DNA of 64,000 nt, from the NCBI RefSeq assembly GCF_001441165.1, contig NZ_CP013126.1, forward strand, positions 372,001 through 436,000, read 5' to 3'. This DNA comes from Acidipropionibacterium acidipropionici. Its GTDB lineage: Bacteria > Actinomycetota > Actinomycetes > Propionibacteriales > Propionibacteriaceae. Every line of letters starts with the position of its first letter. Positions within the stretch are counted from its first letter, which is position 1. The position numbers and the translations under genes were made by a program. This document shows, in pieces, positions 25,873 through 35,313 of the stretch. A model generated the notes under the pieces. The model was not told where the DNA came from. It saw nothing but the letters and a program-made list of their open reading frames with translations, and did not search any database.

Positions 25873-27499
25873 GCGCACCGAGTGTGCCCGCTGACGGTGG
25901 CGACCGGCCGTTGGAGCGGGTCATGAGCCCTACGACCGGGTCCGCGGCAATGGTCCACTGGGCCGCCGAGCACTTCGCCGAGGAGCATCCGGCATTCTCG
26001 GCCAAGCAGGGCCTGCGCAGGTGGCAGGCCGCTCTCCCGGCGTTGGGCCTGCTCCTGGTCGTGGTGGGGGCGGTCCTGAACTGGCGGATCCTGATCGCGG
26101 TCGTGTTCGGTCTGGGGAATGTGGCCCTGCTCGTCAGTTCCGGGTTCAAGGTGGGAGCTTCGCTCCTGCTCCCGATCCACCGCTTCCAGCTGCGCCGGAT
26201 CGCCTCGGGTGAGCGTGACAGGCGAGATGCGGCGCTGGCCAGCGATCGCGCCGGCGCCGTGACGGCCGGGCAGGACGAGAACGGGCAGGCCAGGCAGGAC
26301 GAGGAGCGGGTCTGCGACGCCGACCTTCCGGTCTACTCGATCCTGGTGCCGGTGTTCCATGAGGCGACCGTCGTCTCGAGCATCATGGCCAGCTTCGAGC
26401 ATCTCGACTATCCCCGCGAGAAGCTCGACGTGCTCATCCTCATGGAGGCCGACGACGTGGAGACGATCGCGGCGGCGCGTGCCGCCGAGCCACCGGGATG
26501 GATGAGGCTGGTCACCGTCCCGGCCGGTGAACCGCGCACCAAACCGCGCGCCTGCAACTACGGCCTCCTGCTGTGCCGGGGCGAGTACGTCGTCATCTAT
26601 GACGCCGAGGATCGCCCCGAGCCCGATCAGCTGCGCCGGGCGCTGGCCAGCTTCCGGCACGACGCCGGCCGGCGGCAGGGCCGGCTCGGCTGCGTGCAGG
26701 CGTCGTTGAACTTCTACAACCCTGACTACACAACGTGCTGACGCGGATGTTCGCCGTCGAGTACGCCCAGTGGTTCGATTTCATGTTGCCCGGGCTGGCC
26801 GACACCCGTACCCCGCTGCCACTGGGTGGGACGTCGAACCACTTCCTGCTGTCGGCGCTGGTGGAGGCCGGCGGATGGGACCCGTACAACGTCACCGAGG
26901 ACGCCGATCTCGGGCTGCGGCTGGCCGCCTCGGGGTACCGGGTCGACGTGATCGGTTCGACCACCTGGGAGGAGGCGACGCCACAGGTGGGGCCGTGGAT
27001 CCGGCAGCGGACTCGGTGGATCAAGGGCTATCTCGTCACGGCGGCGGTCAATCTGCGCCGTCCGTTCCGCTGGTTGCGCCGCAACCGATGGCGCGCCGCG
27101 ATCACGATGGGCGGGCTGATCCTGGGGACCCCGGCGAATCTCCTGCTGTACCCGTTGACGCTCAGCTTCACCCTGGTGGCCTGGCTGATCGGGCCGGTCG
27201 TGCAGATCCGGCTTGCGCACCCGCTGCTCATCCTGGGGATGATCAATCTCATCGTGATGAATCTGCTGATGATTCTCACATCGGCGGTGTCCGCCTGGCG
27301 CCGCTACAACTGGCGGGTCGGGGTATTCGCCGTCTTCCTGCCCATCTACTGGCTGTTGCACTCGGTGGCGGCGTGGCGGGCGATGATCCAGATGGCGGTC
27401 TCACCGCACCGTTGGGAGAAGACGCCGCACGGCCTGGTGGGCGACTACGACGATTCGATGGTTGACACCGGTGAGCTGGCGCACACGGCCAGGGTCTGA
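25869..27499 (+). pseudogene. GT2 family membrane glycosyltransferase, frameshifted
   Basis: A processive GT2 enzyme related to cellulose/hyaluronan synthases. The first part (ATG 25869) has two N-terminal membrane segments, then YSILVPVFHEATVVSSIMASFEHLDYP, DVLILMEADD, and YVVIYDAEDRPEPDQ carrying the DxD motif. It ends in NFYNPDYTTC and a stop at 26741. The second part resumes as NVLTRMFAVEYAQWFDFMLPG, with PLGGTSNHF, the acid motif NVTEDADLG, RQRTRWIKG (QxxRW type), and three or more membrane segments. One missing base near 26730 separates them. The active-site motifs are all intact across the break, so this may be recent or a sequencing error. Confidence 0.85.
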
Positions 27500-27507
27500 G
27501 ACGCCGA

Positions 27508-27609
27508 GTGACGTCACCGGGTCCCGCCACCGTGGTGATGACTCATGGCGGGTTCACGGTGATCGCGGCCCGGCCCCTGTTGGCCCGCTCCCGTACCGTG
27601 AACGTGTGA
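27508..27609 (+). pseudogene. In-frame remnant of a treZ 3' region
   Basis: The frame from 27508 reads VTSPGPATVVMTHGGFTV, then IAARPL, and ends at a TGA. It matches intact TreZ near its end (VTSPDDDTVVMTRGEFAVIATRA, DNA 23335-23401). The DNA agrees at about 37 of 42 positions over the best stretch. It begins 8 nt after the glycosyltransferase stop and overlaps the vanZ start. Confidence 0.75.
27594..27599 (+). promoter_or_regulatory. Candidate -10 element of leaderless VanZ-like transcript
   Basis: TACCGT, 6 nt before the GTG at 27606; it lies inside the treZ remnant. Confidence 0.45.
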
Positions 27610-28121
27610 CTTCCCCGCACAGCGTCCGCACCGACCTGCGTCTGCCGCCCGAACCGGCGACAGACGCCCGGTCCGGCGTGCCGGTGAGTTCCGGGTCCGT
27701 CGCCGCCAGGGTCCTGCTCCCCCTCTACCTGCTGGCCGTCGCGGCCGCGGTGCTGATCCCCGATCCCCACGCCGTGGGCACCTTCAAGTACAACCTCGGG
27801 TTCCCGCTCCAGCAGCTCGGCGGCCTCTCCGCCCAGGTCTCGGCGACGCTCATCGGCGACATCCTCGGCAATGTGGCCGGCTTCATCCCGCTCACCGTCC
27901 TGCTGTGCCTGGGGTGGCGGCGCGTGCCCGGCTGGGTGTGGGGAGCGGTGGGCTGCCTGCTCAGCGTCGCCGCCGAGGCCGCCCAGTTCCTCCTTCCGGA
28001 ACTCTCCCGGCGCCCCGATCTGTGGAATATCGTGGAGAACTCCGCCGGGGCGTGGATCGGCGTCGGGCTCGTCACCCTCCCGCGCCGGGGCCGGGCCCGT
28101 CGGCGTGGGAGTCTCCGGTGA
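27606..28121 (+). CDS. VanZ-like family membrane protein
   Basis: 171 residues. After a polar N-terminus come four hydrophobic segments and the VanZ pattern: DILGNVAGFIPLTVLLCLGW, then LLSVAAEAAQFLLPELSRRPDLWNIVENSAGAWIG. The N-x-x-G-F-x-P and E-x-x-Q motifs are present. Related proteins occur near glycopeptide resistance and cell-surface loci; the biochemical role is not established. GTG 27606 is chosen for the -10 spacing. Its 3' end overlaps the convergent polymerase gene by 50 nt. Confidence 0.85.
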   Translation: MTSPHSVRTDLRLPPEPATDARSGVPVSSGSVAARVLLPLYLLAVAAAVLIPDPHAVGTFKYNLGFPLQQLGGLSAQVSATLIGDILGNVAGFIPLTVLLCLGWRRVPGWVWGAVGCLLSVAAEAAQFLLPELSRRPDLWNIVENSAGAWIGVGLVTLPRRGRARRRGSLR

Positions 28122-29406
28122 CGACCCCCTCGCTGACGACGCCGCCGCGTCGTGACGCCGCGCGGTCGTAGCCGATCATCAGGACCATCGCCACGATCGC
28201 CGGGAAGAACCGCCCCAGTGTCCAGTAGGTGAACCGGGGCAGTTCCAGCAGGCCGAGAAAGAGCACCGCGTAGGCGATCACCCCCACCTCGCATCCCGAT
28301 CGGGCACGGCTGTACACCTTGCCGACGGCGACCCCGACGATCACCCAGAACACCACTCCTCCGGCGACCCCCAGATCGGCCATCGGGACCAGGAATGATC
28401 CACTGTTGTTGAACTCCTCATTGGCGTACAGCTGCAACTGGTCGGTCCACCACTGGCTCACCTCGATTCCGTGCACCTCAGGCCGACCGAAGACGCTCGA
28501 CATTCCCGGAAAATCATAGGCGAATGAAAATGTGTAATACGGGTCGTGCTGCACAACTGAGCCGAGATCATAGTAGAGCGCATTGTTGTTGAACGACGTC
28601 GCATAGTAGCCGACGAACCGAAGCATCACCCAGACGATGAACGGCAGGTCTGTCACTTCGGAGTAGAAGATCCAGCTCCGAAAATACTCCGAGACCGCGA
28701 AGACGACAATCAGTCCCACCAGACCGATGACCGGGAGCCACCGTGTGAGCAGACGCCGCGCCGTGAAGAACCTCGACTCCAGCACAAGAACCAGCACGGC
28801 CGGGATGAGCACCTCCATGAGGGCCAGCCGCTCGGCGTAGAACAGCGTCCGGAAGACCCCTGCCAGCAGCACGAGGATCCACAGCCGGCCGATCCTGCGG
28901 GTCCGGCAGTATCTGTGGGCCCCGATGGCCGAGACGATCCCGGCCAGCTGGGTCACGGTGGTCACGCCGCCGACCGGGGTGAGATACCCCTTGAGACTCG
29001 AGATCGCCCCCAGATCCCGATCCAGAACCGCCTGGAACAGTGAGACGTCGAGGCCACGGGAAAGCGCAATGACAGCCCACGCGATGTAGCCTAGGCACAC
29101 GAGAGCACCGGCACCCTTGTACCACTTGTCCAAGAGATCATCATGATCTCCGTGACCTCGCATATCAGCACCGTGACCGGACCGCACACTTCCTACCATG
29201 ATCCCGGCCAGAAGCGCTCCGATAGCGACCCAGGTGAGCAGCGCGTGGGACCGACCGAATAGCTTGGCGACCCCCCATTCCTCGAACATCGAGTCCGGCA
29301 GCCACACTGCAATAAGCGACAGCGATCCGGTGAATCCCAGGACCACGACCGTGGGATTCAGCCATGCCGGCCACTGCCGGGGCCGCGTCGGCCGGGCGGG
29401 GCTCAC
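28072..29406 (-). CDS. O-antigen/polysaccharide polymerase (Wzy-like)
   Basis: A 444-residue, strongly hydrophobic protein with about 10-12 membrane segments and a large external loop (SFNNNALYYDLGSVVQHDPYYTFSFAYDFPG...). This layout, between a flippase gene and glycosyltransferase genes, is that of a Wzy polymerase joining repeat units outside the membrane. The start is GTG 29406, overlapping the flippase stop as GTGA. The much longer open frame upstream of that point is a shadow of the flippase gene. Assignment rests on topology and context. Confidence 0.75.
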   Translation of the reverse strand: MSPARPTRPRQWPAWLNPTVVVLGFTGSLSLIAVWLPDSMFEEWGVAKLFGRSHALLTWVAIGALLAGIMVGSVRSGHGADMRGHGDHDDLLDKWYKGAGALVCLGYIAWAVIALSRGLDVSLFQAVLDRDLGAISSLKGYLTPVGGVTTVTQLAGIVSAIGAHRYCRTRRIGRLWILVLLAGVFRTLFYAERLALMEVLIPAVLVLVLESRFFTARRLLTRWLPVIGLVGLIVVFAVSEYFRSWIFYSEVTDLPFIVWVMLRFVGYYATSFNNNALYYDLGSVVQHDPYYTFSFAYDFPGMSSVFGRPEVHGIEVSQWWTDQLQLYANEEFNNSGSFLVPMADLGVAGGVVFWVIVGVAVGKVYSRARSGCEVGVIAYAVLFLGLLELPRFTYWTLGRFFPAIVAMVLMIGYDRAASRRGGVVSEGVVTGDSHADGPGPGAGG

Positions 29407-30536
29407 GCCGACTCCCCTCGCCGGGATACCGCCGGTCCACGACCGGCGAAACGGCGTGCCGCGGCACCGAACAGGATCCATGACAGCGCCTCGCTGATCG
29501 CGAATCCGACGAGGACGCCGACGACCGTGCCCACGGCATTCACAGCGATCAGCGACGCCGCGATGAACAGGGCGGTCGCGACGAGGCGCACGGCGATGAC
29601 CACAGCACCGTCCCCTGAACGGCGCAGGGCCGCGAAGGGGATCGTAGTACCGGCAGACAAGCCCTTCCATGTGAGGCCCACGATCAGCATCCCCAGGCTC
29701 ACCGCAGACCAGGTCGGCCCGAACACCAGCCCGAACACCCCAAGCGCCTGGGCCAGGAGGATGGCACCGCATCCCAAGACCAGGAGGACGCAGGCCAGCG
29801 CGATGTCGCGCACAGACCGGCGGGACAGCAACCTGAGCCGCAGGAAGTACAGCACCGGGGAGATGATGTTGGTGACCGACAGCACGAACTTCAGGCCCGT
29901 CGCGGCGGCGGCGCCCAGCCCGCCGTAGGCCACCGACATGGCCACCGGCTGCACCGATCCCACCAGGGCGGTCTCGACGACCACCCACCACTGACCGCCC
30001 CGAGGGAGTAGGAGGCCGGTCCATTGTGTGGGCATCCGGATGATCATGGCCGCGGCCACAGCCCCGGCCACTCCGATGTGAAGCGCCATCGGGCCCCGCG
30101 AGACGAGGGTCCAGGCGACTCCGGCGGCCAGCAGGGCACCGACGATGAGCTCCCGGCGCCAGCCTCCCTGGAGCACCGCTGAGGCTCTGGCGCACTCCAG
30201 GGCGGGGATCATGAGGAACAGTCCGGCCACCGCCACACCCGACCCGGTGACCCCGAACCCCCACAACGCACAGCCCAGGAAGCCCCCCGCGAAGACCACC
30301 GTGGGAATGTCGGCCCGGCGGCCGCCACCGTACAGCGGCGCCTCGACGCAGACCGCGGTGAGCACCTGGGCCAGATATGCGGCAAGCGCCAGACATACCG
30401 AGATCATGCCGGCGCGCTCGAGCCCGTACACCGACCCGGCGCCGCTGAGGACGCCGATCGGGATCACGGCCGCCAGGCCGGCGGAGACGATGCTCCCCAG
30501 CGAGTCGGCCAGCTTCACACGAGTCCCCCCGGTCAT
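29403..30536 (-). CDS. Polysaccharide flippase-like membrane protein (Wzx/MATE-like)
   Basis: 377 residues with 10-12 hydrophobic segments throughout (LADSLGSIVSAGLAAVIPIGVLSGAG and on) and a basic C-terminal end. Size and position match a Wzx-type repeat-unit flippase, but no diagnostic motif is seen. Start ATG 30536 overlaps the preceding glycosyltransferase stop as ATGA, and its own stop overlaps the polymerase start, so translation is coupled on both sides. Confidence 0.7.
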   Translation of the reverse strand: MTGGTRVKLADSLGSIVSAGLAAVIPIGVLSGAGSVYGLERAGMISVCLALAAYLAQVLTAVCVEAPLYGGGRRADIPTVVFAGGFLGCALWGFGVTGSGVAVAGLFLMIPALECARASAVLQGGWRRELIVGALLAAGVAWTLVSRGPMALHIGVAGAVAAAMIIRMPTQWTGLLLPRGGQWWVVVETALVGSVQPVAMSVAYGGLGAAAATGLKFVLSVTNIISPVLYFLRLRLLSRRSVRDIALACVLLVLGCGAILLAQALGVFGLVFGPTWSAVSLGMLIVGLTWKGLSAGTTIPFAALRRSGDGAVVIAVRLVATALFIAASLIAVNAVGTVVGVLVGFAISEALSWILFGAAARRFAGRGPAVSRRGESA

Positions 30537-31423
30537 GCGGACGGCCCCGATCTCCGGAGCGGCCATAGGGTTCTCCCGATGAGCCCCTCGACCCGTCCGA
30601 CGAGCACCTGCCTGGCCTCGCGCCCCCGGCCCGCGCCTCTGAGCCCGGCGGTGTCGACCGCAGCTCGCAGCACAGACCTGCAGAGCAGCCCCAGGCGAGC
30701 ACGCCGGCTCAGCCTGGTGCGACACACGTAGCCGGTTCCCCGAGCGTAGCGACGCGCTCGCCGGGCGCGCTCCCAGCTGCCGACCACCCCGGCCTCCGAG
30801 GTGTCCTCAGTGCCCGTTCTCCCGGGGCACTGGGCGGCCCGGAAACCCAGGCTGATCAGCCTGAGCAGGAGGTCGGTCGACTCCCCGGACTGCCAGGGAC
30901 CCGACGATCCGATCCCGAGCCTCTCGTCGAATCCGCCACCGGCCTCCCAGGCCCGGGCCGTATAAGCGCTACCCGCCTCGAGCGATCCTTTCCAGATGTT
31001 CCGGGAGGTGAGTGACACGTTCTCCTGCGGCACAGCACTGCGCAGGGGACCACCGTCCTCGGGGACGATGACTGCAGTGAGGGCGTCGCCCACCCCATCG
31101 CCGAAGCACCGCACCGTCTCGGCTAGGAAGTCCTCGCCGTAGGCGATGTCGTCATCGGCGAAGACGACGTACTGCCATCCAGGCCTCGCCTGCCGCACAC
31201 CGGTGTTCCGTGCCCGGGAAGCGCCCGGACCGCACTCCACGACCCTCACCCGCAGGCCTGCGAGCACAGTTCCAGCCGCCCGGCGCACACGTTCCAGGTC
31301 TCCGTGGACCGCCAGCACCACCTCGTCGGGGGCGAGGCTCTGGCGGGCCAGTGACCCGAGCATCAGGGCGAGCCGCCCCGTGCACCCGAGGGTGGGCACC
31401 ACGACGAGAACTCCTGACGTCAT
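30533..31423 (-). CDS. GT2 family glycosyltransferase
   Basis: 296 residues. The GT-A fold is clear: GVLVVVPTLGCTGRLALMLGSLARQSLAPDEVVLAVHG, then GPGASRARNTGVRQARPGWQYVVFADDDIAYGEDFL with the DDD metal motif. The C-terminus is basic with a hydrophobic helix and may sit at the membrane. ATG 31423 overlaps the upstream stop as ATGA. It would add one sugar to the lipid-linked repeat unit; donor and acceptor unknown. Confidence 0.88.
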   Translation of the reverse strand: MTSGVLVVVPTLGCTGRLALMLGSLARQSLAPDEVVLAVHGDLERVRRAAGTVLAGLRVRVVECGPGASRARNTGVRQARPGWQYVVFADDDIAYGEDFLAETVRCFGDGVGDALTAVIVPEDGGPLRSAVPQENVSLTSRNIWKGSLEAGSAYTARAWEAGGGFDERLGIGSSGPWQSGESTDLLLRLISLGFRAAQCPGRTGTEDTSEAGVVGSWERARRARRYARGTGYVCRTRLSRRARLGLLCRSVLRAAVDTAGLRGAGRGREARQVLVGRVEGLIGRTLWPLRRSGPSA

Positions 31424-32478
31424 GCCCGGCTCCTCCCCGCGGCCGACAGGGCAGCGACCACCTCGCTGCGCCGCTGCGCCAGCCACGGCAGCGCGCTCGC
31501 CACCCTGGCATCGAATCGGGCCCTGGCAGCCGGGTCATGGGCCAGGACCTCGGCCTGGGCCACGACCCGGGCAATCGGCATGGAGTAGACGTTGTGGACG
31601 TGGTCCTCAAGACCCAGGTCGCTGAAAGCCCCGAAGCCCTTCCGTTCATAGGACAGGTGGATCGGGTAGTGGCCGGCGGCCAGGGCCATGAGGGCCCCGT
31701 GGAGACGCACCGAGATCACTACCCGGGCCCGATCCAAGGAGCCCAGATCGGCCTGGGAGTACAGCCGTTGGGCACCCAGCCGACGCGTCGGCTCCTCGTC
31801 ATTGTTGGCGCCCACCCTACTCTGGACGAGCCCGTCCACCGGCGCCAGGCGGCGGGCGACTTCCTCGACATCGCGCTCGGCACCGCCCCTGAGGGCACGG
31901 GTACCCACTATCACCGGAGCGTCCTCGTCGAACGGCAGCTCGGCCCGGTGCAACCCGAGCAACCCGCAGTCGGGGGTCCTCACCGCGTCGGCCCCGGAGC
32001 AGTCAGCGACCGAGCGGTCGTCGCGCAGCATGACAGTCCCCGCCCGGGCGAACAGCCGCCGGACGACCGGCCCGGACACCGGGCCGAGGGGGCCACAGCT
32101 CTGAGGCAGGTAGACCGCGTTCCCGGCTCGGGCGGCCCGGGCCAACTGGGGCATGTGGACTAGCCATGCCTTAATCGCCTCGACGGGTGTCCCGAAGCGC
32201 AGATAGCCGCCGCCGACCCCGACCACCAGGTCGTACTCGTCGAGGCGTGCCAGCCGGCGCAGATAGGCGCGGGAGTATCCGCCCAACCCGGGCCGGGTCC
32301 CGACGGCCTCGACGTCCGGACCCCCGGCCGCTGCGAAACCGTCGGGTCTGGAGGCGAAGATGTCGATATGGAGGCCGGCCCCGAGTGCCTCGTGGATCAG
32401 ATCGACGGCCTGCTCGACGAGCAGTCCGTCGCCCGCATTGAAGGGGCTGTAGGCGTGCAGCAGTGCGACTCGTCTCAT
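31420..32478 (-). CDS. Polysaccharide pyruvyl transferase family protein
   Basis: 352 residues. Start MRRVALLHAYSPFNAGDGLLVEQAVDLI and the interior YDLVVGVGGGYLRFG, QSCGPL, LRDDRSV, and ARVVISVRLHGALMALAAGHYPIHLSYERKGFGAF are characteristic of the CsaB/WcaK family. Such enzymes move pyruvate from PEP to a hexose, giving an acidic ketal on wall polymers or exopolysaccharide. ATG 32478 overlaps the neighbouring stop as ATGA within the operon. Pyruvylation of the product polymer is the inference. Confidence 0.92.
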   Translation of the reverse strand: MRRVALLHAYSPFNAGDGLLVEQAVDLIHEALGAGLHIDIFASRPDGFAAAGGPDVEAVGTRPGLGGYSRAYLRRLARLDEYDLVVGVGGGYLRFGTPVEAIKAWLVHMPQLARAARAGNAVYLPQSCGPLGPVSGPVVRRLFARAGTVMLRDDRSVADCSGADAVRTPDCGLLGLHRAELPFDEDAPVIVGTRALRGGAERDVEEVARRLAPVDGLVQSRVGANNDEEPTRRLGAQRLYSQADLGSLDRARVVISVRLHGALMALAAGHYPIHLSYERKGFGAFSDLGLEDHVHNVYSMPIARVVAQAEVLAHDPAARARFDARVASALPWLAQRRSEVVAALSAAGRSRA

Positions 32479-33497
32479 CCTGCCAACTCCCGGTAGAGAT
32501 CGAGGTGCCGCTCGACCGACTTCTCCCAGGTGAACCTCGAGGCCCACTTCGGGCCCAGGGTACCGATCCGGCTGCGCCACTGGTCGTCGGACAGGGCATC
32601 GCTGATCCCCTCGGAAATGCCTGCCACATCGGTACCCGGCAAGATCTTGGCGGGCCCGGCCACCTCGGCCAGTGATCCCCCGTCAGAACACGCGACCGGC
32701 ACCCCGGCCCCCAGGGCCTCCAGGACCGGCAGTCCGAAACCCTCGTAGTGGCTCGGGAAGACGAACAACCGGCAGTGGCTGTAGAGCCAGGACCGCTCTT
32801 CATCGCTGACGAATCCCAGATAGTCGACGTTCCCGGCCTGCTCGAAGGCGGCCAGCGAACTGCCGTAGTCCCAGGCGGGCCGGCCCGCAACGACCAGGCG
32901 GGTCGATCGCAGCGCATCCGTGGAGAACGCCCTGGCAAGGTTCACCAGGTTCTTCCTGGGCTCGACGTTGCCGAGATAGAGCACGAAGGCCTCATCCACC
33001 AGGCGGCGCAGCCGGTCCGGCGCCTCCTCGGGCGGGTGGATGGCGGCGGTCTCCAGGCCATGGTGGATGACGGTGATCCGGTCTCCGGGCACGCCGAAGA
33101 CCTCGCAGATGTCGGAGGCACTCGAGTGGGAGACGGTGATGATCCGGTCACACAGATGCACCGCCCGGGCGACTCTCGCCCGCCAGACCCTGTCCGCGAC
33201 ACGGCTCCGGGAGACATCGGTCCACCGCGACGCCACGCCGTGGACGGTCAGCACGCTGGGCCCCCGAGGAGCCACCAGCGGGCCCGTGTCGGCCAGGAAG
33301 TGCACCAAGTCGACGCCGTCGGGGTGGCTGCGCCCGTACCGTGTCTCCGCCAGCGCGGTTCCCACCGCCGAGGACCGGTACGGAATGAGCACTGTGCGCT
33401 GGCCCCGCGCCTCCAGACCCCTTCGCAGCGCACGAGCGTAGGTGGAGTTGCCACCGACATTGCGCTCGATGAATCTGCCTGACAGCGCTATCTCCAT
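32475..33497 (-). CDS. GT4 family glycosyltransferase
   Basis: 340 residues with a GT-B fold. The N-terminal domain starts MEIALSGRFIERNVGGNSTYARALRRGL. The donor domain has VLYLGNVEPRKNLVNLARAF, LVVAGRPAWDYG, and the nucleotide-sugar motif VFPSHYEGFGLPVLEALGAGVPVACSDGGSL (E-x7-E type). AGGAGGG lies 7 nt before ATG 33497, so this gene keeps a strong ribosome binding site rather than relying on coupling. Confidence 0.92.
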   Translation of the reverse strand: MEIALSGRFIERNVGGNSTYARALRRGLEARGQRTVLIPYRSSAVGTALAETRYGRSHPDGVDLVHFLADTGPLVAPRGPSVLTVHGVASRWTDVSRSRVADRVWRARVARAVHLCDRIITVSHSSASDICEVFGVPGDRITVIHHGLETAAIHPPEEAPDRLRRLVDEAFVLYLGNVEPRKNLVNLARAFSTDALRSTRLVVAGRPAWDYGSSLAAFEQAGNVDYLGFVSDEERSWLYSHCRLFVFPSHYEGFGLPVLEALGAGVPVACSDGGSLAEVAGPAKILPGTDVAGISEGISDALSDDQWRSRIGTLGPKWASRFTWEKSVERHLDLYRELAG

Positions 33498-33498
33498 C

Positions 33499-34566
33499 TC
33501 ATCCCTCCTGAGTCGCCCGGCCGGTGGCCTGCGAGTATGCCGTGAGCAGCGCATCGCGCTGGTTGTCCCTGGTGTTGCCCGAGAGCGCCTCGTCCCATCG
33601 GGTGGCACAGGCCCCCGGCGTGTGCGGGGCGCTGATCGTCTGGACGGCGATCGCCGCCACCGTCTCCGGATCGTCCCCCAGGAACTCCTCGGGCATCCCG
33701 TCCAAGGCGGGGATCGCACGGGCCACGATGGGCAGACCCAGCTGGGAAGCCTCCAACACGGCCATCGGGAAGCCCTCCCACGCGGCGGTGTGTACATAGA
33801 CCGCGCATTTCGACAGTTCGGCCGCCACCTCCTGGGCCGGCAACCACCCGGTCACCCGGACTCCCGCATCCTCCAGCCGGGCACGATCGGCCGCAGTCCC
33901 GTCGCCGATCCACTCGAAGCGCACCCGCCCGTCCCCGAGCGACGTGATCCGGCGCACCGCCTCCAGTGCGAAACCCGGGTCCTTCTGAGGCGTGATCCGC
34001 CCCATGAATGCTACTTCAGACACACCATTCCTGGATTCTTCAATGACGTCGTGAGAGATACCTTCTCCAAATCTTCCCACGTTCGGGATGCATATGCTCG
34101 AGGCACCTATCCTTTGTGCGAGATGTGCTTCACGGCGTGAACATGCAGCGATCACAGCGGTGCGTCGAGCGAGCGATCGCTCGACCATCCACAGAACCCT
34201 TCTAGCGGCGATGGACAGGTCTCCGCGCTCGAAACCGAAGCAGTGCGGCGTGTACACGACAGGCACATCGCCGCAGCCGATACGGGCATAAACTCCGGCA
34301 AAGCTGGAATGCGCGTGGATGAGCGTGGGATGGAGCGCTTGACACAGTTCCCTCACCTGGCGGATTCTGGCCAGATGCCCGTCCGCCATCGCGATGACCC
34401 GATAGCCGTCACACGATTCAGGCATCGGCTCGCCACGGTCGGCGGCCACCACGATGTGCTCAACCATCGGTGTCGACGCGATGTACTCCAGCATCGCCGT
34501 CCGCACACCGGCCGCGAAGCACTCCGCGACGTGCAGAACCCTCATCCGGGCCCCCGATCCCGTCAT
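33499..34566 (-). CDS. GT4 family glycosyltransferase
   Basis: 355 residues. MRVLHVAECFAAGVRTAMLEYI at the start and VVYTPHCFGFERGD in the acceptor domain. The donor domain shows AFMGRITPQKDPGFALEAVRRI, FEWIGDGT, and VHTAAWEGFPMAVLEASQLGLPIVARAIPAL. The ATG at 34566 (MTGSG) is 1 nt after the upstream stop; ATG 34545 (MRVLH) is nearer the usual family start. It follows the phosphatase gene as the second gene of the minus-strand operon. The patch 34020-34140 is less GC-rich than its neighbours. Confidence 0.9.
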   Translation of the reverse strand: MTGSGARMRVLHVAECFAAGVRTAMLEYIASTPMVEHIVVAADRGEPMPESCDGYRVIAMADGHLARIRQVRELCQALHPTLIHAHSSFAGVYARIGCGDVPVVYTPHCFGFERGDLSIAARRVLWMVERSLARRTAVIAACSRREAHLAQRIGASSICIPNVGRFGEGISHDVIEESRNGVSEVAFMGRITPQKDPGFALEAVRRITSLGDGRVRFEWIGDGTAADRARLEDAGVRVTGWLPAQEVAAELSKCAVYVHTAAWEGFPMAVLEASQLGLPIVARAIPALDGMPEEFLGDDPETVAAIAVQTISAPHTPGACATRWDEALSGNTRDNQRDALLTAYSQATGRATQEG

Positions 34567-34567
34567 C

Positions 34568-35164
34568 TCAGGCCACCTCACCCAACCGAGCACACAGCAC
34601 ATCGACGTCCAGACAGATCCGTTCGGCCACGCGGGCGGCCTCGGCATCGCCGCGTCCGTACGGATCCTCGATCTCGTCGGTCCCGCTGGGCTCTGGCGCG
34701 ATAGCGCGCACATCATCGGCAAGAGTCCGCCATCTGGACAATGCACGGGCCGGCTGCTGGCGCAGTGCACGGGCCGCCTGCCCCAGCAGCAGGACACGCC
34801 CCAGGTACTCCGGGTGGCACTCGGCCACCCAGCCCAGGTGCTCCCGCCCGAATCCCAGGACCAGCCCGGCGCCCCGCAGGTCGCGACCGGTCAGCTGATG
34901 GGCGAGATGCCCCTCACCATCGGCCCCGTGCACCCGGGCCTGGAGACGCATATGAACATCCATTGAATGACCCGAAGCCGCCATAATCCCGGCAGATTCC
35001 ACAGAGATCGACGTCGATGTGGACAGTATCTTTCTCGTGTAGGCGGCTGCGAATGCCGATCGGCAGATGTTCCCGGTACACACAAAAATCACCCGAAAGC
35101 AACCATCCTCAGAGGCACCTGAGGACCTCGCGTCCACGATTGGAAACGCGGATCTGTCAGACAT
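34568..35164 (-). CDS. Low-molecular-weight protein tyrosine phosphatase (Wzb-like)
   Basis: 198 residues. The P-loop is FVCTGNICRSAFAAAY (C-x5-R-S) and the acid loop is EIEDPYGRGD near the C-terminus. In capsule and EPS loci such enzymes remove phosphate from the Wzc-type tyrosine kinase and reset the export cycle. A GGGAGG lies 8 nt before ATG 35164. It heads the minus-strand operon and is divergent from the BY-kinase. A 22-residue N-terminal extension precedes the phosphatase fold. Confidence 0.92.
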   Translation of the reverse strand: MSDRSAFPIVDARSSGASEDGCFRVIFVCTGNICRSAFAAAYTRKILSTSTSISVESAGIMAASGHSMDVHMRLQARVHGADGEGHLAHQLTGRDLRGAGLVLGFGREHLGWVAECHPEYLGRVLLLGQAARALRQQPARALSRWRTLADDVRAIAPEPSGTDEIEDPYGRGDAEAARVAERICLDVDVLCARLGEVA

Positions 35165-35313
35165 CCATGCCCTCCCGTCTTACCCATGGGTTCTACCCCT
35201 TGATGCACGGTGCAGAGCGTATCTTGCCTCATTGGTGTCTGCTGTGGGGTACGATCATCCCGCTTGAATCTTCATGGTGACTTTTCGCCTCTTGGGAGGG
35301 ATGGATTGTAGGG
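35165..35313. promoter_or_regulatory. Divergent promoter region of the polysaccharide operons
   Basis: 149 nt between the phosphatase and kinase starts, less GC-rich than the genes. On the plus strand TACGAT (near 35249) is a possible -10, and GGGAGGG precedes the kinase start. It is the only obvious place from which both arms of the locus can be transcribed. Confidence 0.5.

Noticed and set aside
29407-30702. Upstream extension of the polymerase frame to 876 residues
   Set aside because: The extra part is Arg/Gly-rich and overlaps the flippase gene in another frame. The GTGA overlap at 29406 gives a natural start.
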